Shown here: positions 20,574-37,015 of the stretch, one piece after another | Layout of the letters: each line of letters opens with the position of its first letter | Numbering within the stretch: the stretch's first letter is position 1 | NCBI RefSeq assembly: GCF_963675165.1 | Contig: NC_087387.1 | Location: forward strand, 3,213,501 to 3,277,500 | Reading direction: 5' to 3' | Source of the DNA: Halichondria panicea | Lineage: Eukaryota; Porifera; Demospongiae; Suberitida; Halichondriidae | DNA length: 64,000 bases | Notes under the pieces: generated by a model | The model's database searches: none | Told to the model about the DNA's origin: nothing | What the model saw: the letters and a program-made list of their open reading frames with translations, nothing else | Made by a program: the position numbers and the translations under genes

Positions 20574-21302
20574 ATGATACTACCTACAGATCACATCATA
20601 ATGGCTGCTTCGTCGGCTTCTATTAAGAAGTTGCTCCTGAATTTATTCCCACACTTCTCGATTGCTGTTGCTGCACTCATTATTTCTGCCCAGTTAGCAG
20701 TCATAGGGCTTGTGCTTGTCAGCCCAACAAGTCTTGGGTTGTTTGAGAAGATTTACTCTCGTGGCACATTCAATGAGACAGTTCTTTTGAATGCAGGGCA
20801 AAGCATTGGCCTTGGTATTGCCACAATCCTAATCGTTTTAGAGGGTGTTTTGTTTGGACTCTGGACATCTTATCTAGAATTGCGGATGTCCGTTTTCAGT
20901 GCTTACCTATACATTAAGCCTTCTATGGAATCTGAACCAGAAACAGATCTTTCTCCATCAACAACACGCCCGTTGGTGCAGCAGCAGGACCCTGTTAACT
21001 ACAGCACTTTCCTTCAAAGTCATGTTCCTCCTTCATTCAGATTAAGCACTTTCTTTAGCCTTGATTCATATCTGAAAGATTTAGTCAAGAAAAGAATTGC
21101 TCATTACATTGCTGATATATCGTTTGATGTTGTCCAATTCCTAATGAAATGGACTCTTGCTATTTTGGTGATTCGCGGTAACTGGGTGTCTGTTGGAGTC
21201 ACCATAGCTGGTGGAATTGGCTACCCTATTATACAGTTTTGGAGGAGCCTTCTTGCAATAGATGGAATGAAGACAATTAAACCTTCTGTTCCTGCACGTT
21301 AA
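20574..21302 (+). CDS. Intronless multi-pass membrane protein, unrecognised
   Basis: A single open frame of 242 codons, with a second ATG at residue 10 (MAASSASIKKLL) as an equally likely start. Hydrophobic spans lie at about residues 27-49 (FSIAVAALIISAQLAVIG), 75-98 (IGLGIATILIVLEGVLFGLW) and 185-223 (two short spans around a central RGNW). NET at residue 67 is an N-glycosylation sequon between spans 1 and 2. A hydrophilic, Ser/Pro/Glu-rich loop (about 115-155) separates spans 2 and 3. No signal peptide or catalytic motif is evident. I do not recognise a family. A long uninterrupted frame of ordinary composition in otherwise stop-rich DNA makes it a real gene; being intronless beside intron-rich genes, it could be a retrocopy or a lineage-specific gene. 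It lies 634 bp upstream of TTLL1 on the same strand. Confidence 0.75.
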   Translation: MILPTDHIIMAASSASIKKLLLNLFPHFSIAVAALIISAQLAVIGLVLVSPTSLGLFEKIYSRGTFNETVLLNAGQSIGLGIATILIVLEGVLFGLWTSYLELRMSVFSAYLYIKPSMESEPETDLSPSTTRPLVQQQDPVNYSTFLQSHVPPSFRLSTFFSLDSYLKDLVKKRIAHYIADISFDVVQFLMKWTLAILVIRGNWVSVGVTIAGGIGYPIIQFWRSLLAIDGMKTIKPSVPAR

Positions 21303-21936
21303 CGTTAATTATGACCCCTTCACATTATGTGCATTATAATTTTGTTGTAGCTATACTCAATGTATAAGTATGTTTTGTGCGAACTGGGAGTAATGTGTGT
21401 TTTGCTGCTTGTTTTCTTGATTATAATGAACTACAGTGTAGATTATACATAGACTTATACATTACTAACACACATCTGTAGCTAGTGGGGCTTACTTAAT
21501 TATGACCCCTTTCATTAGGTATAATTATAATTATGTCCCTGCCGATCGTTCATTATAATTAATTTTTATTGTACATAATTATAATTATATATACCTAATT
21601 AAATTAGGGATGTTTGCGTGAACTGGGAGTAATTCCTGCCTTGTTTTCTTGATGGTAACATTCGCTGTAGCCTCGATCCCAGGGCTACATTCGCTGTAGA
21701 TCTAAATTTATAATTATACAGCCTGCATGCCTACTCTTACATGTAGTACCGGTAATACATCTGTTTACTGAAAGGCTGTACCCAGGGCCAGGCTAAAAAT
21801 TAATGCTGATAATATTCGAAGTTAGTGCCATTAATTTACATGTAAGTAATAATTAGGCCCTTTATAATATGTTTTTTTATATTATAGATCCAGCTATAGC
21901 CTGCCTATAAAATTATAACACACATGTTTACAGGAT
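21303..21936 (+). other. Spacer between the membrane gene and TTLL1
   Basis: AT-rich, with several ATAATTAT runs and repeated short phrases (CTTAATTATGACCCCTT twice). Likely contains the 3' UTR of the upstream gene and the TTLL1 promoter; TTTACAG before the TTLL1 ATG suggests a 5' UTR intron ends at 21933. Confidence 0.4.
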
Positions 21937-27265
<5,329 letters not shown>

Positions 27266-27477
27266 TGCAACGTGATTTATATAGCCTTAAAATATAAATT
27301 TTATTATTGTGTTAAATAATTATTATACCAATGTACTGTGGTAATTAGTGTTATTTTTCTACACTGTACAAAAAAATGTGCTGGAAACTGCACCACTAAT
27401 TCACTAGAATGTATACTACACACACAATTTCTACAATCTGGTGTAAAATAAAACAGCTCCACTGAAACGGTAGCTAG

Positions 27478-30400
27478 CTAGATTATTTCAACATAGTTCG
27501 CAGGAAAAAGTCCTCTATTGCCATTGATCTCACCAATCCACCAGCCTTCATCCACCTATATAATAAATAACACATTAGTATTTTTTAGTGGCCCGGTATA
27601 CAGTATATATATACATATAGCATAATTATAGGTCCTATATATAATAGCATATAATGTCCGTTCTACTTGTTCTATAATTATTTTGCGGTTATAATTATTA
27701 CCCGAGGCACGCGCGTGCATGGGCAGTCATGGGTATAGTAGTCGATCTGCTGGTTTGTTTGTGATAGCTTTTTCTACTCACCTGGATGCCACAGCACTAC
27801 TGCGTTTACAGCATGGATAGCATTCACACAACAATATTATCTTGGTTTAAATATAGTGGCAGATTTTGTTGTCGAGCAAAAGCTAAGAAGCTTGAACTTG
27901 CACGTTGGCAGCTATACACGTGGCAGACTATTTATTTGCAGCTGAAGTGATCCTGTACCATGCAGGAACAATGGAACAGGGTCACTAAAGTTGAAAGCTA
28001 GAATTGTGACTACACAGTTGTTGACTGACTCAAGCTGGATCCTGTACTCCAGCAGCCTGGCAGGAGCCATACTGTAACACCTCGATTTAAAGCGACCCTC
28101 CAAATACTTATGCGACACTCAGGAGCTTCAGCAATTTTTTGACCTCTAAAAATAGCGACAGCTGCATTGACAATTATTTTTTAATGTCGCGTTCTAAATA
28201 GAGGTAAATGTAGCCACTCCCTATTGTAGCTCACTGGAAAATCAGTGTGTTTAAGCGGCCTGAAATCGAGGCAAATAGACTCTGTAAAGTTACCTCCAAT
28301 TAGATGCGACCCTCTAAATATGCGACACCAGGACTTCAATATAATTTTTCAACCTCCAAAAGAATCGACCCCTGTGGCTTCTTTAAGACTCCAGGTTTCC
28401 ACAATGCATGTCTCGTGTACAAATGTTTCAGCATGCATGCCTCTCCAGTCTGGTTTAGTTTTATTGTTCTTGAGTTGCTAGTTAAAATGTCACGATCACG
28501 CGCCAATGTTACAACGCATGATAATAAAAATTAATCTCTAAGTGTAAGTATACGTGAACCTCCCCCTATAATTCTAAATGCTATATATATAGCTTTGTTC
28601 CTATATACATACAAACTGTATAATGAGGCCCGATTATAAGCGAACATATCACGTGTATCTCGATATACATGCTTGTGATAGAGATCTAGTTAGAATTGCC
28701 GTTTGCTCTCTTTCCAACCAATGCAGATGGCTACATGTACATTGTAGCTAGTGAGTCACCACTTGTCATAGAGGCATCCGCTTACAGGGCGGGGCTTGAA
28801 AAGACTGCATTTATAACTTATTTTATAAGTGCATCCTCGAATAATTAATTGCATAGAGCTTTGCTAATGACCCCATTAACGCAAATTATTCTACTAATCC
28901 CGGTTTACAGTATAGCTGTAGCAGATCGCTGCTACATGCATGTATTATCAATTAAGACAATCAGAGGCAGTAAGCACAACGCTATCTTACATATAATTAT
29001 GTTGTCGCACAAGTATAGTAACATCAACTAGAGCACTGAAGTGGAAACCCTCGGCTGGTGACATGATAACTATAGAAACCGAGTGATATATAATACAACT
29101 ATGTAGTATTATGACTGAGCAGCAACTCAGGAGCAGTAAAACCGGAGGCATGCTGAACTATTGAGAACGTGGTACGTACATGACATATGAGACATGCACT
29201 GAGGACTAGGATCACAGAAAGGAGCCTAGAGTCTTAGAAGTAGTTAACCTGTAGAAGTATAGCTCCTGGCTAGTTTTTGCTGGCAAAGGAGACTACAATT
29301 CAAGAGAGGCCACTTCAAAAAAGGCGTTTATTAGCCCCAGCTAATTCAACAACCTTTAGTTTTGTTCTTTACCTCCACAAACTCGAACTCTGCCATGAGA
29401 AAGTCTTTCAAAAGCACTAACAAGCTGCTATCTAGCTAGCCTCGAGACCAGGCCGATTAAAATACGGCCTGGTTTCTATTGCATGGGTGATAGTACACAT
29501 GCGCGAACTGAGTTACTTTAGTAAACCTTCGTAAAATTATACCGTAAACTATTTTGTTTACTAGTTTCTTTCCGTATTAATTTTAACAAATATTTGTCTC
29601 CTGTGAAGCTGTGGCTTATGCTCTCTATTGCGTTGTCGAGAAGACTTACTGGCTAGCTGTGGCCCTCTATGGTGTTGTCGAGAAGGCTTGCACACTAGTC
29701 TGAAGCCAGAAGAATTAAGCTCTCATTTGTACAGAAACCAAGTTCAAAACATCACGACCATCCAACCATCATAGAGGTACTATTATAGATGAGAGCCTCG
29801 ATCTTCTGGTTTCAGACTAGTGTGCAAGCCTTCTCGACAACACCATAGAGTGCCTATATATAGATGAGAGCCTCTTCTGGTTTCAGACTAGTGTGCAAGC
29901 CTTCTCGACAACACCATAGAGTGCCACAGCTAGCTAGCTAGGCTATAAAAGCACATAGTAATAGTACGTGGGCGTGTATGGACCACGCCTATGATTATTT
30001 ACACATGCAATAGACACCAGGCGTATTTTAATCGGCCTGGATTCGAGGCTACTATCTAGCTAGCAGCTACCGTAGATACCAGTATCAATATGGCTGCCAT
30101 GCACATGCAGAGACATAGCTTCTGAGGCTAATTTTGAGAGCATCTTCTATTGCGCTGAAGATGATGGGCTAAAGGGAGGCTACTATTTGAGTGCGACCTT
30201 TATAAAAGAGTAGTCTCTGATTAAGCATATACCGTACAGCAGGTAATTTTTGCGAGGTAAAAAATTTGTTAAACTCGAGAAACGGTGGTTTTTGTGAGTA
30301 AAAATTCGTTTAGTCTCGTTGCCTGCCTGCATTTTTACGTTCCCGTAAGCCACGTACGCCTACGTTAAAATTTCGTGGAGGTCAGCTTTCCCACGAAAAT

Positions 30401-33400
30401 AACGAATATTTTACCCCGAAAATTACCCGCTATACGGTATACGATAATTATTACAAGAACAGTAGTCGTTTACGACTACTGGATGTCTAGCATTATAGAA
30501 TGACACTTCTAGTTTTCAACAGAATTGACGTACCTCTTCGATATTCATAATTATGTCTCCTGGGTCAAAACTGATCTCATCATCACCAGCTAATTGGATG
30601 GAATACAATTGAACTTACATTGTGCATGCACAAGTACATGTACTGACATACCTGCTTCATAGTCATACACAGCTTTAGCAGATTTCCCACTACCATCCTG
30701 CAGGTACAGGACATGCATTGGAATGCTCTAACTGCACTTACAAAAATAATGTGTTTTCTTACTTCTGGCTGTTCTTCATAGCCCTCTTGAGGCTGCTCAT
30801 TGTAAGCATCCTCCGGTGGTTGCTCATCATAAACGTCTTCTGGTTGCTCATCATAGGCTGCTGTCTGATCATCATAACTCTCTTGGGGCTGCTGATCATA
30901 GCCATCGTCTTCTAGCGGTTGGTCACCATCGTCTTCTTGTGGTTGGTCATCATAAACTTCTTTGGGTTGCTCCTCATACCCTTGGTCAGCGCTAAATTCT
31001 TGTTCTTCTTCATATTTGGGTTCTTCACGAGGGGGCTCACTTACTACAGCTACTGGTTCTCGTGGAATGTTTACAGGCTTACGAGGTGGGGGAGGCTAAA
31101 TGTGAGAGAAATTGTAATGTATTGGTGGTTTGACTTTATGGTAACATGCAGCGGCATAAGGAAATATGATTGTTTGTGTTTGTCCGTGTGTGTGCTCTAT
31201 CTACTCTGAAAGGTGCAATGCAGTAGGTTTCTAGCCACGTTTTCTTAGTGTAAAGTTTAGTTCTCGAGTTATGGCTACTTTTGTTACAGCAAAATCTGTT
31301 GATAATTAAATAGCTGGCATAAAAACTGCAGACAAACCGTATACATTGTGTAAGTTAGCTCGATCTGTACTATACAGCGCTATATATAGCTAATTCTATA
31401 AAGAACAATTTTTGTGTAGAATTGCTAATTGACCCACGAAAACAGCGAAATTTAAGGCCCTAGAAAATCTGCCATGCCCAAGTCTGAAGGGCAGTCTGAC
31501 AATTAATCAAAGCAGGCAAAAATTTGTCATAACTCGAGAAATGTACGAAATAAAATCCCCCAAAACGTGGCTAAAAGCATATACTTATAGAAGAACCTGC
31601 ATCGCAACTTTAGAACAGTTACAGGAAAACACATTGAAACCCCCACACAAAGTACCATACATGCCTCTGGACAGCACAGCATAAATATACATTCACCTGA
31701 CCTCAGGGTTAGATGCTGCCATGTTCTCAAACCTGGCACGAATGTTTCCAGCTTGACCTTCTGGTGAGCACAAAAACGGTAGATAACAGTACACTAAACA
31801 TAACAGTTATGTACTAACTTGAAACTCCTCTATCCGTTCTTAGATCGCTTTTAACATCTTGCATATCATCGTAACCTCCAGCAGACTAGATATACATGTA
31901 AAATTTCCACGAGTAAAAGTGCAAACTATTTGAATATAGTGCATATTAATATCCTACAGAAAACAGGTAACATAATTTTATCAGGACGGGTAGTGGGGTC
32001 CACAGCATTAATTGCTCAGCCTGAAAAGGCATGGCGTTTAGTCGCTACCATGCCCAATAACCAAGTAACATGGAAATATTGCAGCCCAGAAATACATGAT
32101 TGTAGCACTAATTGTCAACTCCACACAGCCTTACAGCATCTTGGTTTCCTGTTTCCACACCATACTTTCCTCCGAATCCCTTGGACCCATCACTTTGGGA
32201 CTGATGTTTTGACAAACCAGCCTGGTACTCAAAACCCACTGCTGACTGCATGATTTGTGAAATGAGATCACACATTCCTATATACATATGTATAATTATG
32301 CGTAATATTCTATGTCGCATGCTACCGGCATTTCCAGCATGTTATACATGTATGTACCAGTAACCTTCATGTTACGTACATGACGGTTTTCACAGTATGC
32401 ATGTTGACATGCTTGTAACATGCATGTGATTTGCGCTTAAATTATGGTGGTGCTGTGATTACATAAATTACGGTATTATAATTATACATGTACATGTATG
32501 AAATAAGAAGACAAGACTGTATTAATTATAATACCGTATTTACTTGATTAAACGCCCATGGTAAAAGTTCTGTAAACGTTCATCTTAAATAATCGCCCAT
32601 GTATGGGGCGTGACACTGTGGGTGGAGCTGAATTAGCATGTGGAACCAGTTGCAAGCATGACAGCATAGAATAATAGATACTATTTACGATGGCAGAGAG
32701 AGAGATACCGACCACTCCTACGACTTAAGATTTAAGCTGAGAGCTGTGGTAACAGCCAAAAAGAGCATAATAACTGCTGCTGTGCAAGAGTTTGGAGTAG
32801 ACATAACAATAAACGCCCCCTCAATAAACTTCGATATGAAATAAACGCCCGGGTGTTTAATCAAGTACGGTATATAATTATTATCTTTCAGAATGATAAT
32901 TCCATAGGAGTCACACATGAAAGAGAATCAGCCCCCTTATAATAATTATATATCACTGCACGCTACTGTACGTAACATCACCACCAACTTATGTTCCAAA
33001 CATTCATGTTGTCTGCATGTCACGGATTTTGCATGTACATTAACCGCATGTGTAGTATGCGTGTGCATGTTCCATGCGTAAGCCCATACCGACAATAACA
33101 TTTGTGCATTCACGCATGGAAAATTCCCCAAATTTTGTTGCATGTACATGTACATGCTGCACACTTTTTGTGACCAGTAGAATAATTTACCTGATCTTGG
33201 TGTTCTTTCTGTACACCGTACTTCCCTCCAAACCCTTTGGAGGCATCACTCTGTGAGGTATGATGGGCCAGCTTCTCCTGGTGATCCCAGCCAACCGCAT
33301 TCTAAAATTGGGGACAGGGACTCAGGGTGTCATACAGGATTTTAAAGTACATTTAGAATGGGGAAATAAAAGCACGCGGAGTGTGTCGCCCGCTACCGGG

Positions 33401-36400
33401 AACCCAGGGGCATGTCCCCTGGAAAATTTGTTAATTAGGTGGTCTTAGGTGAATTCTGGTGGGTTTTGGGGTTGCCTTTGCATATACAACAAGTACCCGA
33501 AAGAAAATTTAAGGGGGGGGAATTTGAGCCAGAGGGGGATACCCCCTTCCCCCTGTATGACATCCTGCAGGTACATGTATATCTTCACCTATGCCACGTA
33601 TGCTGAGAGGAGGTGATACATACCTTGTCTACTCTGTCTTTTTGAACACCATACTTTCCACCAAAGCCTTTAGAAGCATCAGTCTGCGACTCATGCTTTG
33701 ACAAACCAGCCTGATAATCCCATCCTTCAGCACTCTATCATTTACATGTCATGTGATACAATTCAAACTTACATAATTGCATAACATGCGACGTTACCTG
33801 ATCCTTGGTTTGCTGAACTCCAAACTTTCCACCAAACCCTTTTGCACCATCAGTTTGTGAAGCATGCTTGGCCAGGTTGGCTTGATAGTCCCAACCAACG
33901 GCAGACTAACATGCAGAAAAATAAGCAAGTTACGAGTACGTAGCATTATGAATAGAAACAGCACAACATCTACATGTATCCTCTGTAAAAAAATTGCAAG
34001 CTAGCACTCTGCCTACAGATGTACAGTAGATAAAAAAATGTTTACCTTATCTTTAGTCTGCTGAACTCCGTATTTGCCACCAAAGCCTTTAGCAGCATCT
34101 GTCTGTGACTGGTGCTTGGTAAGATTGGCCTGGTACTCCCATCCCATTGCCGACTGCAAACAATAATTATAGTGCATGTAAATCATCACATGATAATCGC
34201 ACCTGCATTGCGACTGTCAAGCAGACAGAGCAGTCATATACACACACAGATGCAAACAAAATACACTACTGTATAACATGTACGCTGTGAATGTTGTACC
34301 ATGTAAGCCGTTCCTACAATGTAACACGACAATAATATGTGTGCATGCATGGAAAACGTCCCAAAAGCATGCTTGTTCAGGCTTCTCCCCTAAACACTTC
34401 AGCTCCCCCCCAACAGTCTTTTAGCTACTAATTATATAATGGCATTCAAATTGCATTCTGACTCAACCAGCTTTTAAATTACCGTATTTCTTGTGTGGCT
34501 ACACCTAGAAGTACATGTATATGAACCAATTAAAACAAACAACTCGCCTTGTCCTGTCTATCATTCTGCACACCATAGGTACCACCATATCCTTTCGCAG
34601 AGTCACTTTGAGAGTGATGAGCACTTTTAGACTTTAATTGGGTATCTTCTTTTTTTACCCGCTCCCTGATCTGAGACATACTACACAAAAGTGATACCAT
34701 TGATACAACATTTAGCATGACAATTAGATGTAGTGTGCATGTAACACGCATATGCATGTTACAAAATGTCATAAAAATTAATTATGTTACGTTATAGCAA
34801 CATTATAATAGTTAGCAATATTATAATACACTTAACATTGCTTTTCACAACATCATACGTGTTATAATACAGTTAAGCCTCGATTATCCGACACCTGGTG
34901 TCCCCGGAGAGCTGCAGTATTCGGACACTAGAATGACTCTCAATTAGTCACGCCCATCAAAAATTCGAGTAGCAAAATTATCAAAAGATGTTCAGATCTA
35001 GGAAGCAAGCTATACTGTTGGCTAAGCTGAATTTATACAGCTAGTCGGGTAATAATTTTAGCGTTTTTAGATCTTTCTTTGTTTTTAGGGTTTAATTTTG
35101 GCAGATTTGCAGCAAATTCATTAGCACAATATTTGTCAAAAGATGAGCTGAATGTAAGTTTAGGAGTCATATACAGACGAAACAAGGGCTAGCTTGCTTA
35201 ACATACTGGTTGACTTGTGTACTAACCTGACAGCACCAGTTCTTTCATCTGATCCTTCAATAGTTTTTGAGCCCCATCTTTGTTCTTGCTCAGAAACATC
35301 ATTCTATAACGATATTAAATCAGTATGATTTCAACAAACATTATACGTACCCATTCTCGGTAAACATGTATGCATGCATGGTTAAAGCAATACTGAAAAT
35401 GATCTCTAAATACACAACATCCTAAGTTCAACAAAGGAGTGCTAGTGTTCCTGAATACATGTATATACTATGGCCATCTGTCATACCTGAATATACCGTA
35501 ATACAGTGGACTAGAGGACAACCTCTTTATAACTATAACACGGATTGAAATCACTATCTAAGTACACAGAAACAACCTCCCACAAGCGGACCTTCTTGAT
35601 TCCAGACAGAGGACAAGCTTCGTGCTTCCAACTGACCAACTCTGTGCAAAACTGCCTCTTATAACGGATAAATTGGAAACCACACCCATATTTTATATCC
35701 AATATGGTAGAGGTCGTTGCAATGTTATTACTAATCATACTGCCGTTTTGGCATGCTGCAAAGAATGTTTTATATCTTTGATTTCAGCAAGTTCCTTGAA
35801 CTAGAAATAGGGTCCATACAACAATCCATACAACAATACATGAACAATACATGCTACATGTATCTGTATCTATAATTCCTTGATATGGCATAAATATAAA
35901 CCTCCCACCGGAGGACAAAAGCTCTGCTCCAAAAGTGACCTTTATTCGGAGGTTCCACTGTACCTCGGATTCAGTTTAATATGAAATATGTGACACGTAA
36001 ACTTGTATACATAATCGTTCGACACTGTTTGGAGGTGGACGTCAACAAAACAGTGTCTATATTTTAAAGGCTTGAACATATTTAATCTGAAGTACTACGT
36101 GTGTATAGCTAAACTAAGCTAGAGCTCTGCTAGATAATCAGTGCGCATGCGCAAACTTTTCCCTTGAGGCTTGACTACAGCACAACAAGTTTACTTTGCT
36201 TGACAACGGGATACTACATGTACTGTATGTATTAAAGTTGCAGGTATACTAAGTCCCATAGTATACCTCCTCGATCACTAAGGCACTCAGAGGCACTTTT
36301 CTCATGTACTTCTCATGCTCATGTAGATCTTATCTACTAGTGTACGTCTAAAGAGTAGACTGTCTTCTATAGCTACCAGAATTTTGCTCACTACAATTAA

Positions 36401-36492
36401 CTCACTACAAAGTCCGGGTCTGTCTCCCAGTCATCATCATCAGCTTGAGTGATTGTCTTCACTTCTTTTGATCCTAGTTGAGATCTCCACAT
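27478..36492 (-). CDS. CTTN: Cortactin (actin branch regulator, Arp2/3 and F-actin binding, SH3)
   Basis: Fourteen exons (36492-36406, 35303-35227, 34680-34548, 34153-34046, 33905-33798, 33734-33624, 33301-33191, 32245-32135, 31885-31819, 31760-31702, 31095-30763, 30697-30652, 30589-30534, 27555-27478) give 494 residues. The N-terminal acidic region keeps [11 protein letters not shown] (DDW binds Arp3). Residues about 72-282 are six 36-37-residue cortactin repeats, five on one exon each (e.g. [10 protein letters not shown]), which bind F-actin. Next come [10 protein letters not shown], a Pro stretch (PPPPRKP), an acidic Tyr/Gln/Pro-rich linker built on Y-D/E-E/D-Q-P units, and a C-terminal SH3 domain ([36 protein letters not shown]). 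Exon 3 ends at a GC donor (AAG then GCGAGT). The vertebrate helical region is nearly absent. The last intron (27556-30533) is full of repeats. Confidence 0.95.
27700..28400 (-). repeat. Inverted family F copy followed by family K
   Basis: 27700-28075 is family F in reverse (TTACCCGAGGC...GCGTTTACAGCATGGATAGC...). 28078-28400 is family K, marked by CCTCGATTTAAAGCGACCC, TATGCGACAC and GACAGCTGCATTGACAATTA, related to 50340-51020. Both lie in the last cortactin intron, as does a further family F part at 29030-29290. Confidence 0.5.
29437..30051. mobile_element. Terminal-inverted-repeat element with internal nested repeats
   Basis: Ends read TAGCCTCGAGACCAGGCCGA and its near complement (ATCGGCCTGGATTCGAGGCTA). 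Inside, a 55-60-base segment (GGTTTCAGACTAGTGTGCAA...CACCATAGAGTG) stands twice in one direction (from about 29800 and 29875) and once inverted (about 29660-29725). In the last cortactin intron. Confidence 0.6.
30229..30440. mobile_element. MITE family B copy
   Basis: Left end ATACCGTACAGCAGGTAATT, right end AATTACCCGCTATACGGTAT. In the last cortactin intron, about 95 bp upstream (minus sense) of where exon 13 ends. Confidence 0.7.
32531..32873. mobile_element. Transposon deletion derivative with transposase HTH relic
   Basis: Ends are TACCGTATTTACTTGATTAA and its near complement (TTAATCAAGTACGGTA). Plus-strand 32690-32805 reads [10 protein letters not shown], then one frame over [16 protein letters not shown] and AVQEFGVD, the typical start of a CENP-B/pogo-type helix-turn-helix transposase (family pattern from memory). 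After the HTH the coding part stops, so this is an internal deletion copy. In cortactin intron 7. Confidence 0.65.
35502..35962. mobile_element. Tigger/pogo-type MITE
   Basis: Ends TACAGTGGACTAGAGGACAA and GGTTCCACTGTA. The CAGTGGAACCTC-like terminus flanked by TA is typical of Tigger/pogo elements. In cortactin intron 1. A further partial end (TACAGTTAAGCCTCGATTAT) stands at 34867. Confidence 0.55.
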
Positions 36493-37015
36493 GATGGAAC
36501 CTACACATGACGGAACCTACACTAAACAAACGGTAGTTCTGCAGTTGAATCCAAAAGATTATACACAATTCCGTCGCTAGAGTATTAGGCCTATATCACA
36601 CTTTTACGAGATGATAAACCCCACAATGCAAAGCTAGTATATTAAGGATACTACTACAAAAAATCTTTCATTAATATTTTTGAGACAATTTTCTCAGTTT
36701 TGTAGTCTACTCATTGTGATACATGTTCTTGTCTTAGGTATCAAATACAAGAGCCTTTACCTTAGGCGCTTAGGTACCTCAAGATCACACAAAGTCCCAC
36801 TCGAGTCAACTTAGTCACTGTATTACTGCACAACTTTATAGAGTAAACGTGCCCAATTATAGTAAAAACCCCACCTCTTTGCGAAAAGTAGGTGGAGTTT
36901 CATGAGCATTTTTGTAATCTCGGGGGGGCCGGGGGGGGGGGGGGGCACATGCCACATGTGCTGCGCTGGTACATGTACATGGTGGACATAATAGCCAGAG
37001 CATAATATAATAGCT
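36493..37015. promoter_or_regulatory. Shared upstream region, CTTN (minus) and CIAO3 (plus)
   Basis: 523 bp between the two start codons in head-to-head order, so both promoters and 5' UTRs must lie here or in overlapping first exons. It contains a G-rich run (about 36921-36944) and a short direct repeat next to the CTTN start (CACATGATGGAACCTACAC, CACATGACGGAACCTACAC at 36489-36523). No TATA box stands out. Bidirectional use is inference. Confidence 0.45.

Noticed and set aside
30718-31209. Hydrophobic plus-strand frames
   Set aside because: They are the antisense of the cortactin acidic linker exon (30763-31095).
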